From: UBA12018 sp051656605
GTDB lineage: Bacteria; Bacteroidota; Bacteroidia; Bacteroidales; CAMTPD01
Assembly: GCA_051656605.1 (NCBI GenBank)
Contig: JBOGCF010000036.1
Location: forward strand, 62,001 to 126,000
DNA length: 64,000 nucleotides
Direction: 5' to 3'
Each line of letters starts with the position of its first letter. Within the stretch, counting starts at the first letter, position 1. The notes under the pieces were generated by a model. The model saw only the letters and a list, made by a program, of their open reading frames with translations, ran no database searches and was not told the origin of the DNA. Made by a program: the position numbers and the translations under genes. Below are positions 7,859 through 16,787 of the stretch, piece after piece.

Positions 7859-10075
7859 ATGAAATATACGTGTAATTATCGAAATATAATATGTTTGATC
7901 TTCTTTTTTACATTCGCACTTGTCTCAATGTCGCTCTCGGCATCTGGCAAGAAGCGAGTTGTGTTTAAGAAAACGAACAAAGCAGACTCCATCATGCGAA
8001 ATGTGATAAAGTTCTCACAATACTATCCTTCGCTGATATCTTCGTATGATGCAGAGGTTTACATTAAAGGGAAATCTGAGATACTGAAAAAAAATATGCT
8101 GTTTCATTACATCCCCGAGGTGTATACTTATGATAAGAAAAATAAACTTTCTTTGTTTGAATTGAAAACAGACCTGAAATACACATCTCCCAATACATTT
8201 GTTCATGATATTAAGGCTGTGAACGGTTCTTCTGCAGTGCGCCGCAATCAACGTGCCGACTTATTGCGCTATATTAATGTAAATGTATATAATCCTGTAG
8301 CATACGACAATGAAGTGATTATGCCGCTAAGTAAGGGTGCATTTAAGCTGTACAGGTTTACGTGTATGAGCGAATTTGAAAAGGATGGATATACAATTTA
8401 TCAAATTCGCTTCGATCCAAAAATATGGAGTCAGAATTTGATTCGTGGCAATCTTTATGTCGTGAAAGATCTATGGACACTTTGGCGTATCGAAACATAT
8501 GGGCGAAGAGAGTTTGCCATATTTAATCTGAATGTAGATTTTGGAATGGATAGCAAAACCTTTTTATTGCCTCAAAAATCAAAGTTGAATCTTCGCTATG
8601 TGATGCTGGGCAATATTGTGGAGACAAACTATTTGGTGAATTATAAGTATACAGATGTGATACGACTGGATAAAGAGGAAAATGTGAATGTTGTGCCAGA
8701 AGATCAATATGATCTTTCGGATAAATTTACGATTCTAACCGACTCTGTTCCTATTATTGAAGATTCATTGTATTGGAGCAAGATAAGACCTGAGCCGCTT
8801 GATGCAGAAGAAGTCGAGATATTGCAACGAGAAAAGATTAGGAAGGCGGAGGTTTCTGTAGACTCTGCCGAAGCCAAAACAAAAATAGGTGATTATCTAA
8901 AGGTTACGGATAGAATTATCAATACATCGAATTTCGATTACCAAAGTACATCATTGAAGTATTCAGGAATATTGAATCCTGCTTATATGGGTTATTCTAA
9001 AGTTAATGGAATTTCGATAAGGCAGTTTATTCGAGTGACAAAGCGTTTTAAAAACGATAAAGCGTTTGTGTTTAGACCCGATGTAGGATACGTGTTTGGT
9101 CGAAAAGAGTTGTTTTTTAGGGTGATCGGAGATTGGATGTATAAGCCCGAACGTTTTGGCCGACTTACCATAAACATAGGAAATGGTAATCGTATTCATA
9201 GTACAAAGATTGTAGATCAAGTACGACAAATACTCAATGATACACAAGAGCAATTACCCGATTTAGATCGTTTTAATTATACAGACTATTATGCTGATTT
9301 GAAAAATACATATGAGTTGTTTAATGGGTTTGAATTGCGTACCGGTATTATTTACCATAAACGTTTGCCTATTAATCGGGTAATAGATTCATTGCAGGTA
9401 TATAACTCGGATCCGGATGCACCTGTTGAATATAAATCAATTCGACTTCATAATTATACGGAGTTTACTCCGGTGCTGGGCTTCTCTTGGACTCCTAAAC
9501 AGTACTATCGAATGATGGGGCATCGGAAAGAGTATGTGCGTTCGAAGTATCCTACTTTGTCGGTAGAGTATGCGTTGGGTATTCCTCGGTTTCTGGGTGC
9601 CGATGGTGATTATAGTCGATTGGAGTTTGATTTGCAGCAAACAATAGGATTGGATCGCTTGCGCTTCTTGAGTTACAGAGTAGGGGGAGGATGGTTTTTG
9701 AATCAGAAGTCTGAATATTTTTCTGACTTCCGCTATTTTGCGAGACGTAACTTTCCGGAGTCGTGGAGTGATAATATCGGGGGTGTATTTAACTTGCTCG
9801 AAAGTAAATGGTATAATGCTGCCGATTCGTACTTTCAGGCCCATTTGATGTATCAATCTCCTTTTTTGTTTTTCTCACGCTGGAAGTTCTTGTCGAAATA
9901 TATTACCTCCGAGCGTCTGTATCTAAGCCATCTTTATATGCCGGTGCTAAAGGCGTATACCGAAGTTGGGTTTGGTGTCGGTAATTATATCTTTGATGCC
10001 GGTGTCTTTGTTAGCTTTGAGAAGGCTAGATATCAAACGATCGGAGCTAAGATTAGTTTGCAGTTGTTTCACTGA
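7859..10075 (+). CDS. DUF5686-type outer-membrane protein
   Basis: A 738-residue exported protein with an N-terminal hydrophobic signal ('IICLIFFFTFALVSMSLSAS'). Residues about 40-300 form the soluble periplasmic region of the DUF5686 family ('YYPSLISSYDAEVYIKGKSE', 'FKLYRFTCMSEFEKDGYTIYQIRF', 'LYVVKDLWTLWRIETYG'). From about 360 onward the sequence is barrel-like and rich in Tyr, Phe and Arg, ending 'ISLQLFH'. Many family members start with a carboxypeptidase-regulatory (CarbopepD) domain; this one lacks it. Function unknown; outer-membrane location inferred. A weak promoter (TATACTTG, 7832) precedes it. Its 3' end overlaps the convergent gene by seven bases. Confidence 0.8.
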   Translation: MKYTCNYRNIICLIFFFTFALVSMSLSASGKKRVVFKKTNKADSIMRNVIKFSQYYPSLISSYDAEVYIKGKSEILKKNMLFHYIPEVYTYDKKNKLSLFELKTDLKYTSPNTFVHDIKAVNGSSAVRRNQRADLLRYINVNVYNPVAYDNEVIMPLSKGAFKLYRFTCMSEFEKDGYTIYQIRFDPKIWSQNLIRGNLYVVKDLWTLWRIETYGRREFAIFNLNVDFGMDSKTFLLPQKSKLNLRYVMLGNIVETNYLVNYKYTDVIRLDKEENVNVVPEDQYDLSDKFTILTDSVPIIEDSLYWSKIRPEPLDAEEVEILQREKIRKAEVSVDSAEAKTKIGDYLKVTDRIINTSNFDYQSTSLKYSGILNPAYMGYSKVNGISIRQFIRVTKRFKNDKAFVFRPDVGYVFGRKELFFRVIGDWMYKPERFGRLTINIGNGNRIHSTKIVDQVRQILNDTQEQLPDLDRFNYTDYYADLKNTYELFNGFELRTGIIYHKRLPINRVIDSLQVYNSDPDAPVEYKSIRLHNYTEFTPVLGFSWTPKQYYRMMGHRKEYVRSKYPTLSVEYALGIPRFLGADGDYSRLEFDLQQTIGLDRLRFLSYRVGGGWFLNQKSEYFSDFRYFARRNFPESWSDNIGGVFNLLESKWYNAADSYFQAHLMYQSPFLFFSRWKFLSKYITSERLYLSHLYMPVLKAYTEVGFGVGNYIFDAGVFVSFEKARYQTIGAKISLQLFH

Positions 10076-10956
10076 TCCATTTCAGAATCATCAGCTTCTT
10101 TTTCAATCAGTCTGCCAATCATAATACCTGTAATGGTTTTATTGCTTTTAGTGTATGCATCAATGGTAGTTGGATTTACAACGACCTTTTTGTCTCGAGT
10201 GGATGCATGAATGAACGTTAACTTATCATCGTCCCAATACGTAACACCCATGTGTGAAACATCAAGTCCGGGTGTAGCGGAGGTAAACAAGACAACATCT
10301 CCGGTAGCAATCATATCACTTACTTTATCTATATGTTCTTTGGGAATATAGTAATAGCTGCGTTCGTTGATGATGTTTTCCTGCTTTTTGATCGCATCAA
10401 TATCAGCTTGGTTACCTGTCAATATAGGGTATTTGTCACTATGTGCAGACATGAAATTGACTGTTGGGATATATGGTTGTCCTCCTACGCCTTGTGATAC
10501 GTCTTCGAGCCAACCTTTTGATTCATTGTTATACAGCCAGTCTGTAGGATAATGTAAACGAGATGTGTATCCATTTATCTCTCCGTCGCGATAGCGAATG
10601 TTACGAAGGGTATTGCAAAAGGCTTCGAATGTTGCGTCCTCTTCCCAAAGTGTATAGGTCAAGGCTAAAGCATTTTCAACCAATGTAGTGCAATCCATCT
10701 CTCGTAGATTCACTACCAAATGCTCTGGACTTTTTTCTAAAGTTCCCGCTACGTATGGCGTATTTGAGAAATACTTGGCTGTTTCTACAAGCATATCATG
10801 AATAGAAAGAATTTCTTTGCTATTTATGGCTTTTACATAGTTGTTGAAGATTTCAACATCCTTATCTGTGTATTCTGTTTCTTGAGCTTGTACCTGTGTG
10901 GTTGATATCCAAAGAATAGCTATCAGAGCACACAGTACTGTACTGCAACGTTTCAT
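10069..10956 (-). CDS. DUF1460 (NlpC/P60-like) cell-wall amidase, exported
   Basis: Exported 295-residue protein; signal peptide at the N-terminus ('VLCALIAILWISTTQVQAQ'). It belongs to the DUF1460 family, annotated as N-acetylmuramoyl-L-alanine amidase-like and structurally related to NlpC/P60 cysteine peptidases that cut peptidoglycan peptides. The probable nucleophile is the Cys of 'MDCTTLVENAL' (about residue 106); the His of 'LDVSHMGVTYW' fits the second catalytic position. It follows uvrB after four bases and is probably the last gene of the PspC-uvrB unit, although no functional link is evident. Likely periplasmic peptidoglycan hydrolase; exact bond inferred from the family. Confidence 0.85.
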   Translation of the reverse strand: MKRCSTVLCALIAILWISTTQVQAQETEYTDKDVEIFNNYVKAINSKEILSIHDMLVETAKYFSNTPYVAGTLEKSPEHLVVNLREMDCTTLVENALALTYTLWEEDATFEAFCNTLRNIRYRDGEINGYTSRLHYPTDWLYNNESKGWLEDVSQGVGGQPYIPTVNFMSAHSDKYPILTGNQADIDAIKKQENIINERSYYYIPKEHIDKVSDMIATGDVVLFTSATPGLDVSHMGVTYWDDDKLTFIHASTRDKKVVVNPTTIDAYTKSNKTITGIMIGRLIEKEADDSEMDQ

Positions 10957-10960
10957 AAAA

Positions 10961-12973
10961 TCAATATTTGGTAGTAAGCAATTCTTCTAATTTCACTAAC
11001 TCGTCTCGTAACTGAGCTGCTTCCAGAAACTCGAGTTTCTTTGCAGCTTCTTGCATAGCCTTCTTTGTTTGACCAATCGCTTTCTCTAATTGTGGTTTGG
11101 TCATGTACTGTACAACAGGATCAGCAGCAACGCTGGATGTAGTTGGTTCTACATAAGCTTTTGGTTCGGTAGCTTTGATGTCTTTGCCCAATACAGACGT
11201 TGAGTTCTTTTGAACTTGACGAGGTTGAATGCCATGAGCTTCATTGTATGCCATCTGTTTCTCGCGTCGACGATTGGTTTCGGTAATGGTTTTTTTCATG
11301 CTGTCGGTCATTTTGTCGGCATAAAATATAACCTTTCCGTTTACGTTACGTGCGGCACGTCCTGCTGTTTGCGTAAGCGAGCGATGCGAACGAAGGAATC
11401 CTTCCTTGTCAGCGTCGAGTACGGCAACGAGTGATACTTCGGGTAAGTCAAGTCCTTCACGCAATAGATTCACTCCGATAAGCACATCGAAAACACCAGC
11501 TCGAAGCTCATCCATGATGCGAATACGATCTAGTGTGTCTACATCGGAGTGGATGTAGCTACAGCTAATCCCCATCTTGGTGAGATAATCGGTTAGTTCT
11601 TCGGCCATACGCTTGGTAAGTGTGGTAACAAGAGTACGCTCATTTACCTCGATGCGTTGTACAATCTCTTCCATTAAGTCATCGATTTGGTTCAGGCTTG
11701 GACGTACATCGATGATCGGATCAAGCAGACCGGTGGGACGAATCACCTGCTCAACAATAACTCCTTCTGATTTCGCCAATTCATAATCAGCAGGTGTTGC
11801 ACTTACATATACAGCTTGTTTGGCTAAGGACTCAAACTCGTCAAACTTCAATGGTCTGTTATCGAGAGCTGATGGTAAGCGGAATCCATATTCAACCAAG
11901 TTTTGTTTGCGGGAGTAGTCTCCTCCATACATGGCTCGAATTTGTGGAATCGTAACGTGACTCTCATCAATTACAACCAAAAAATCTTTTGGGAAGTAAT
12001 CGAGCAAGCAGAAGGGACGAGTGCCTGGAGGGCGTCCGTCAAAATAGCGAGAGTAGTTCTCGATACCCGAACAATGCCCGAGTTCGCGAATCATTTCCAA
12101 GTCGTACGATACACGTTCATACAATCTTTTAGCCTCGTATGGTTTACCTATTTCTTTGAAGAATTCAACCTGTCTTCCTAGATCTAAATCGATTTCACCA
12201 ATGGCATTATCAATACGTTCTTTGGTCGTAACAAACAAGTTGGCCGGATATATATTGTATTCTTGATATACTCCTAAGGTGTTGCCAGAGATTGGATCAA
12301 TGGTTTCGATTGATTCGATTTCATCTCCCCAGAAAATTACGCGTACCATAAAGTCCGTATATGCAAGGAATATATCGACAGTATCTCCTTTTACCCTGAA
12401 GTTGCCTCGATTCAATTCTACTTCGTTACGAGAGTAGAGGCTGGCTACAAGTTTGCGGAGGAACTGATTGCGAGCAAATGTTTGCCCGGCTTTAAGAGAT
12501 ATTACGTTGCTGTGGAAGTCTTCCGGATTACCAATACCATAAAGACAAGAAACGGACGAAACAACAATGACGTCTTGTCGTCCCGACAACAGCGATGATG
12601 TTGTAGAGATACGCAACTTTTCGATCTCGTCGTTGATGGCAAGATCCTTTTCTATATATGTATCAGTAGTTGGAATATAAGCTTCCGGTTGATAGTAGTC
12701 GTAATATGAAACAAAGTATTCGACAGCGTTATTCGGAAAGAAGCTCTTAAATTCACTATAGAGCTGCGCCGCGAGTGTTTTGTTGTGGCTTAATATTAAT
12801 GTTGGTTTTTGTACGTTCTTTATAACATTGGCGATTGTAAATGTTTTGCCCGATCCGGTAACACCTAAAAGTGTTTGGAATGGAACGCCTTCTTTGATCC
12901 CTTCAGATAAGGATTTGATAGCCTCGGGTTGGTCCCCCGTAGGCTCAAATTGTGATGTAATTTCAAATTTCAT
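10961..12973 (-). CDS. uvrB: Excinuclease ABC subunit B
   Basis: DNA damage-verification helicase of nucleotide excision repair. Full-length at 670 residues. Walker A is 'GVTGSGKTFT'; the beta-hairpin that inserts between strands is visible as 'YYDYYQPEAYIPTTDTYIEK'; the DEAD-type box is 'VVIDESH'; helicase motif VI region is 'QTAGRAARN'. The C-terminal UVR motif that binds UvrC is present ('EKAIGQTKKAMQEAAKKLEF...AAQLRDEL'). It sits seven bases after the PspC gene and four bases before the DUF1460 gene. uvrA is 9 kb away on the other strand in this window. Confidence 0.97.
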   Translation of the reverse strand: MKFEITSQFEPTGDQPEAIKSLSEGIKEGVPFQTLLGVTGSGKTFTIANVIKNVQKPTLILSHNKTLAAQLYSEFKSFFPNNAVEYFVSYYDYYQPEAYIPTTDTYIEKDLAINDEIEKLRISTTSSLLSGRQDVIVVSSVSCLYGIGNPEDFHSNVISLKAGQTFARNQFLRKLVASLYSRNEVELNRGNFRVKGDTVDIFLAYTDFMVRVIFWGDEIESIETIDPISGNTLGVYQEYNIYPANLFVTTKERIDNAIGEIDLDLGRQVEFFKEIGKPYEAKRLYERVSYDLEMIRELGHCSGIENYSRYFDGRPPGTRPFCLLDYFPKDFLVVIDESHVTIPQIRAMYGGDYSRKQNLVEYGFRLPSALDNRPLKFDEFESLAKQAVYVSATPADYELAKSEGVIVEQVIRPTGLLDPIIDVRPSLNQIDDLMEEIVQRIEVNERTLVTTLTKRMAEELTDYLTKMGISCSYIHSDVDTLDRIRIMDELRAGVFDVLIGVNLLREGLDLPEVSLVAVLDADKEGFLRSHRSLTQTAGRAARNVNGKVIFYADKMTDSMKKTITETNRRREKQMAYNEAHGIQPRQVQKNSTSVLGKDIKATEPKAYVEPTTSSVAADPVVQYMTKPQLEKAIGQTKKAMQEAAKKLEFLEAAQLRDELVKLEELLTTKY

Positions 12974-12980
12974 TGCAGAA

Positions 12981-13172
12981 TTATTCTCCTAAAGGCATAA
13001 CAGCCCAAAGTATCAAATAAAATATAAATCCGGCAAAAGCAGTGAAGATAGTCAGTGCAGCATAACCGATACGCACTAATGTAGGGTCAAGATCAAAATA
13101 TTTGGCAAGACCGCCACATACACCAGCTATCATTTTATCACTTTGTGAGCGTGTTAGCTTTTTTTGTTCCAT
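12981..13172 (-). CDS. PspC-domain small membrane protein
   Basis: A 63-residue protein consisting almost entirely of a PspC domain: 'MIAGVCGGLAKYFDLDPTLVRI' followed by one hydrophobic helix ('FAGFIFYLILWAVMP'). In enterobacteria PspC belongs to the phage-shock envelope-stress response; stand-alone short forms are widespread in Bacteroidota with no assigned role. First gene of the unit with uvrB (seven-base gap), with a promoter at 13254. Confidence 0.88.
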   Translation of the reverse strand: MEQKKLTRSQSDKMIAGVCGGLAKYFDLDPTLVRIGYAALTIFTAFAGFIFYLILWAVMPLGE

Positions 13173-13220
13173 AACGATACGTTTGTTTAGTTGTGTGAAT
13201 AGGATGAATTATCATTGAAT

Positions 13221-13242
13221 AATACCATGTCGGTATGGTATT
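13221..13242. promoter_or_regulatory. Inverted repeat in the PspC-uvrB leader
   Basis: AATACCAT and ATGGTATT are perfect inverted arms separated by six bases. The site lies just downstream of the expected transcription start (about 13250), where an operator or leader hairpin could act. Confidence 0.4.
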
Positions 13243-13253
13243 AAAACGAATGT

Positions 13254-13261
13254 CAAAGATA
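13254..13261 (-). promoter_or_regulatory. -7 element of the PspC-uvrB unit
   Basis: Minus-strand TATCTTTG, beginning five bases after the end of the upstream terminator stem. Confidence 0.6.
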
Positions 13262-13265
13262 AGAT

Positions 13266-13300
13266 AATCCGACCGAAATAATAAAAGGTTCGGCCGGATT
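13266..13300 (-). terminator. Terminator of the KamA-type gene
   Basis: A 12-bp stem, AATCCGGCCGAA with TTCGGTCGGATT (one G-U pair) when read on the minus strand. The downstream T-tract is short. Confidence 0.65.
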
Positions 13301-13337
13301 TTATTTAGTTCAAAAGTCTACGCTAGACTTTATGTAT

Positions 13338-14621
13338 TTAATTCTCTTCAAAGAAGAATTTCTCTTCATCAAAAGCTGGTTTTAAATCGTCAAACCAACT
13401 TGCTTGCGGGTCGTATTTTGCAAAGAATGGCATACCTACCCACTCTGGATTGCGGCCTTGTAGAAATCGTAAAGCAAAAACCTTTTCGCCTTTAATTTCA
13501 GTAACGCCGAGTATTTGGATTTTACCGGGAGTGGCACTCATACTAGGTCCGCGTACGGTGCGACAAACACCACTTACCTGTTGGTAGGCATTGCGGAATA
13601 TTTGCCAGCATTGTTCGAGTGGCAGATCAAAAAATGTTTTCGAACCTGTATCACGAGCAATGAACATGTAATAAGGTATGCAACCCAAGTCAACTTGCTT
13701 TTGCCACATTTCGGACCAAAGCTCTGCTTTGTCGTTGATGTGCTTTAATACAGGAGATTGAGTTCTGATTTGTGCTCCGGTACTTCTTATGCGTTGAATT
13801 GCCAGTTGTACTGCCGGTGTACTTAACTCTCGAGGGTGATTGAAGTGTGCTTGTATTGCTACATTTTTTCCTGAACGTACTATTTTTTCGAACAATTCAA
13901 TCATGTCGTTCGAATCATTATCTGTTAGATAACGATAAGGCCAATATGCCAACGATTTGGTGCCGAAGCGAATGGTGCGGATGTGTTTGAATTTCTCTGT
14001 AAGTAAAGGTTCGATGTAAGACGAGATTATTTTGGCTGAAGCTGTCATTGGGTCTCCACCGGTGAAAAGGATATCGGTAACATCCGGGTGAGTACGTAAG
14101 TACTCTTGAAGCAGTTCGCCGTCTTTCATGGCAAACTTCATTTCAGACATACCAGAGAACTGTGGCCATCTAAAGCAAAATGTGCAATAAGCATGGCAGG
14201 TTTGCCCCTGGCTAGGGAAGAAAAGAACCGTTTCACGGTATTTGTGCTGAACTCCTTTTAGCTTTACTCCGTTTAATGTGGGGACATTGTGTTCTTGTCC
14301 TGCCGGATTTGGATTAAGCTGCATTCGTATTTCTTTCACAACACGTGCCAATTCTTCTTTTCCTTCCTTCATAGCATTCTTAACGGCATCGTATTGATCT
14401 TTGCTCAACATTTCTTTGCGAGGAAATGTAAGCGTAAAAATAGGATCGTTCGGAGCATCATTCCAGTTTATAAGTTCTTCCGTAACATAGTTGTTAGCTT
14501 TGAACGGGAGTACTTGTCCTACAACTTCGATTGCTTCCAATTCACTCTCGGGAAGGAGCGATAGTTGAGGAATGTTTCGAAAGTTGTGTAATGAGAAAGC
14601 TTGATACTCTTTTTTTGTCAT
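13338..14621 (-). CDS. KamA-family radical SAM enzyme (lysine 2,3-aminomutase-like)
   Basis: Radical SAM, PLP-dependent enzyme of the KamA/EpmB group. The cluster-binding CXXXCXXC motif is 'CHAYCTFC' near residue 140; the glycine-rich SAM site follows as 'LFTGGDPM'. A 'TPGK' segment near residue 365 fits the position of the PLP-binding Lys of lysine 2,3-aminomutase; this is an inference. At 427 residues it is longer than EpmB (about 340) and a little shorter than clostridial KamA. No epmA or lysine-fermentation gene lies beside it, so the substrate is open. Its leader is about 130 bases and has two hairpins. Confidence 0.82.
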   Translation of the reverse strand: MTKKEYQAFSLHNFRNIPQLSLLPESELEAIEVVGQVLPFKANNYVTEELINWNDAPNDPIFTLTFPRKEMLSKDQYDAVKNAMKEGKEELARVVKEIRMQLNPNPAGQEHNVPTLNGVKLKGVQHKYRETVLFFPSQGQTCHAYCTFCFRWPQFSGMSEMKFAMKDGELLQEYLRTHPDVTDILFTGGDPMTASAKIISSYIEPLLTEKFKHIRTIRFGTKSLAYWPYRYLTDNDSNDMIELFEKIVRSGKNVAIQAHFNHPRELSTPAVQLAIQRIRSTGAQIRTQSPVLKHINDKAELWSEMWQKQVDLGCIPYYMFIARDTGSKTFFDLPLEQCWQIFRNAYQQVSGVCRTVRGPSMSATPGKIQILGVTEIKGEKVFALRFLQGRNPEWVGMPFFAKYDPQASWFDDLKPAFDEEKFFFEEN

Positions 14622-14655
14622 AGGTGAATTCGTTTTTTGATAGTTTATATATAGA

Positions 14656-14687
14656 CCTCTTCACGAGGGGTATAATCGCAAGCGATT
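14656..14687 (-). promoter_or_regulatory. Two hairpins in the leader of the KamA-type gene
   Basis: CCTC/GAGG around five bases (14656-14668), and AATCGC/GCGATT around two bases (14674-14687). Both fall in the predicted 5' leader, about 35-65 bases before the start codon. Confidence 0.35.
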
Positions 14688-14755
14688 GGACGATAAAATC
14701 GGTTTAGATAAGGATTTTTGAAGTTGTTAGCAATTCAATAAAAGTGCCTTCTTTT

Positions 14756-14763
14756 CAAAGATA
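14756..14763 (-). promoter_or_regulatory. -7 element of the KamA-type gene
   Basis: Minus-strand TATCTTTG, about 135 bases before the start codon. Confidence 0.5.
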
Positions 14764-14948
14764 GGCAAAAAATGCTAAAAAAGAAAATCCTTTTTAATTA
14801 TAACTGTATCAAAGCTTGATCGGTTGATAGGAAGTGTTGAAAATGTATTACAAAAATGTTATTTCTTAGAGCTCAATAGTTTTAAATATAAAAAATATAG
14901 TTACTTTGCGATACATTAATGCCTTAAAAGAATAACACACAACGACAA

Positions 14949-16250
14949 ATGATTTGGAACGAGACCATTGAATGCATGCCGCGCGAAGAGTTGAAAAAGT
15001 TACAAACGATTCGCTTAAAAGCGATTGTGAAGCATGCTTATCATAACACACCTTTTTATAGAAAAAAGATGCAAGAGATGGGGGTAACCCCTGACGACAT
15101 AGAGACTTTGGAAGATATCACAAAGCTTCCTTTTACGACAAAACAGGATTTGAGAGATAATTATCCTTTTGGACTCATGGCGGTACCTATGTCAGAAATT
15201 GTTCGTTTACATGCATCCTCAGGCACAACCGGTAAGCCTATTGTAGTAGGATATACCCGAAAAGATCTAAATATTTGGTCCGAAGTTGTGGCTCGTTGTC
15301 TTGCTGCTTATGGTGTAACAAAGCATGACTCCATACAGGTATCGTATGGTTATGGTTTGTTTACCGGAGGTTTGGGACTCCATAATGGTGTAGAGTATTT
15401 AGGCGGAACTGTGATTCCGATGAGTAGTGGTAATACCCAAAAACAAATTCAACTGATGCGTGATTTCGGAGCAAAGGCATTGGCTTGTACTCCTTCATAT
15501 GCACTTTATTTAGCAGAAGCAATAAAGGACTCAGGGATCCCACGAGAGGAGTTTGATTTAAAAATCGGGATTTTTGGCGCTGAACCATGGACCGAGAATA
15601 TGCGCAAGGAGATTGAAGAAACGATGGGTATAAAGGCGTACGACATTTATGGGTTGACAGAGATTATAGGTCCGGGTGTAGGTTGTGAATGTCAGAGTCA
15701 AAATGGAACACACCTTTGGGAAGATCATTTTTATCCTGAAATTATAGATCCGGAAACATTAGAGCCAATGGCTGATGGGGCAATCGGGGAGTTGGTGTTT
15801 ACAACACTGACAAAAGAAGGTATGCCTATGATTCGTTACCGTACACGCGACTTGACATCGTTAAACTATGATGTGTGTGATTGCGGACGTACTGCAGTGC
15901 GAATGAATAAGATACTAGGACGAAGTGATGATATGTTGATCATTAGAGGTGTAAATGTATTTCCTTCACAAGTAGAATCGGTGATCCTTGAACTCGAAGA
16001 GTTCGAACCTCATTATTTACTCATCGTAGACCGTGTAAACAATACAGATACCTTTGAGGTGCAGGTAGAGGTACGCGAGCAATATTTCTCAGATGAAATG
16101 AGTAAAATGATTGCTTTGAAAAAGAAAATATCGCATCGTTTGCAAACGGTATTGGGGATTGCACCGGATGTGAAACTTGTAGAGCCACGTAGTATTGAGC
16201 GTAGTCAAGGTAAAGCTAAGCGTGTGATTGATCACAGAAAGCTTGTGTAA
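14949..16250 (+). CDS. Phenylacetate-CoA ligase-like acyl-CoA synthetase
   Basis: Adenylate-forming ligase of the PaaK family, which activates an aryl acid with ATP and joins it to CoA. The AMP-binding P-loop is 'HASSGTTGKPIVVGYT' (about residue 90), followed by 'YGLTEIIGPGVG' and the C-terminal hinge ('GRSDDMLIIRGVNVFPSQVE'). Length 433 is typical. No aerobic phenylacetate pathway (paaA-E) is nearby; in anaerobes this protein is often found with an ACT-domain partner, as here, and with indolepyruvate oxidoreductases, suggesting work on aryl acids from aromatic amino acid breakdown. That role is inference. The ACT gene follows after 44 bases. Confidence 0.9.
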   Translation: MIWNETIECMPREELKKLQTIRLKAIVKHAYHNTPFYRKKMQEMGVTPDDIETLEDITKLPFTTKQDLRDNYPFGLMAVPMSEIVRLHASSGTTGKPIVVGYTRKDLNIWSEVVARCLAAYGVTKHDSIQVSYGYGLFTGGLGLHNGVEYLGGTVIPMSSGNTQKQIQLMRDFGAKALACTPSYALYLAEAIKDSGIPREEFDLKIGIFGAEPWTENMRKEIEETMGIKAYDIYGLTEIIGPGVGCECQSQNGTHLWEDHFYPEIIDPETLEPMADGAIGELVFTTLTKEGMPMIRYRTRDLTSLNYDVCDCGRTAVRMNKILGRSDDMLIIRGVNVFPSQVESVILELEEFEPHYLLIVDRVNNTDTFEVQVEVREQYFSDEMSKMIALKKKISHRLQTVLGIAPDVKLVEPRSIERSQGKAKRVIDHRKLV

Positions 16251-16294
16251 AGAATTTTGAAAGTAAGAGTTTAAACCTCGAAAATATATATGTT

Positions 16295-16720
16295 ATGCTA
16301 GCAAGACAGCTATCTATTTTTTTGGAAAACAAATGTGGCAGATTTACGGATGTGTCGCGTATATTGGGAGAAGCCGGTATCAACATGGCTGCTTTCACAG
16401 TATCAGAGAATTCAGACTTTGGGATACTAAGGCTTATTGTGTCTGATGTAGACAAGGCTTTCGAGGTTCTTAAAAACCACCATTATGCAGTAACAGTGAC
16501 AGATGTAGTTTGTCTGTATTGTCCCAATACACCTGGTGCACTGGCAAAAGCTATGAGCATCATAACAGATGCCGGTATCTTCGTTGAGTATATGTATGCA
16601 TTTGCTCAAGGAGAAACAGCTCATGTTGTAATACGTCCAAACAATGTATTACAATGTATAGAGGTGTTAAAAGAGAATAAACTGGAGCTTTTGGCTGCTG
16701 ATGATCTATATAAGTTGTAA
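16295..16720 (+). CDS. Tandem ACT-domain protein
   Basis: A 141-residue cytoplasmic protein made of two ACT domains: 'QLSIFLENKCGRFTDVSRILGEAGINMAAFTV' (residues 4-35) and 'DVVCLYCPNTPGALAKAMSIITDAGIFVEYMYAF' (about 70-104). ACT domains bind amino acids and usually regulate enzymes or transport. It follows the aryl-CoA ligase, so a role in sensing an aromatic amino acid for that pathway is plausible but unproven. No catalytic domain is attached. Confidence 0.88.
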   Translation: MLARQLSIFLENKCGRFTDVSRILGEAGINMAAFTVSENSDFGILRLIVSDVDKAFEVLKNHHYAVTVTDVVCLYCPNTPGALAKAMSIITDAGIFVEYMYAFAQGETAHVVIRPNNVLQCIEVLKENKLELLAADDLYKL

Positions 16721-16761
16721 TCATTGTAACCAAACAATTTTAATAATTCAAAGGTATTCTG

Positions 16762-16769
16762 TAAATTTG
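16762..16769 (+). promoter_or_regulatory. -7 element of bamD
   Basis: TAAATTTG, 12-18 bases before the two candidate bamD start codons. It rules out the longer in-frame start at 16701. Confidence 0.6.
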
Positions 16770-16787
16770 CAGACTAAAATCATGCTG

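Larger units (their letters stand above)
14622..14948. other. Divergent intergenic region between KamA-type gene and ligase
   Basis: It holds a minus-strand promoter at 14756, two small hairpins in the resulting leader, and a weaker plus-strand element (TTACTTTG, 14901-14908) for the ligase gene. No ORF of interest. Confidence 0.6.
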
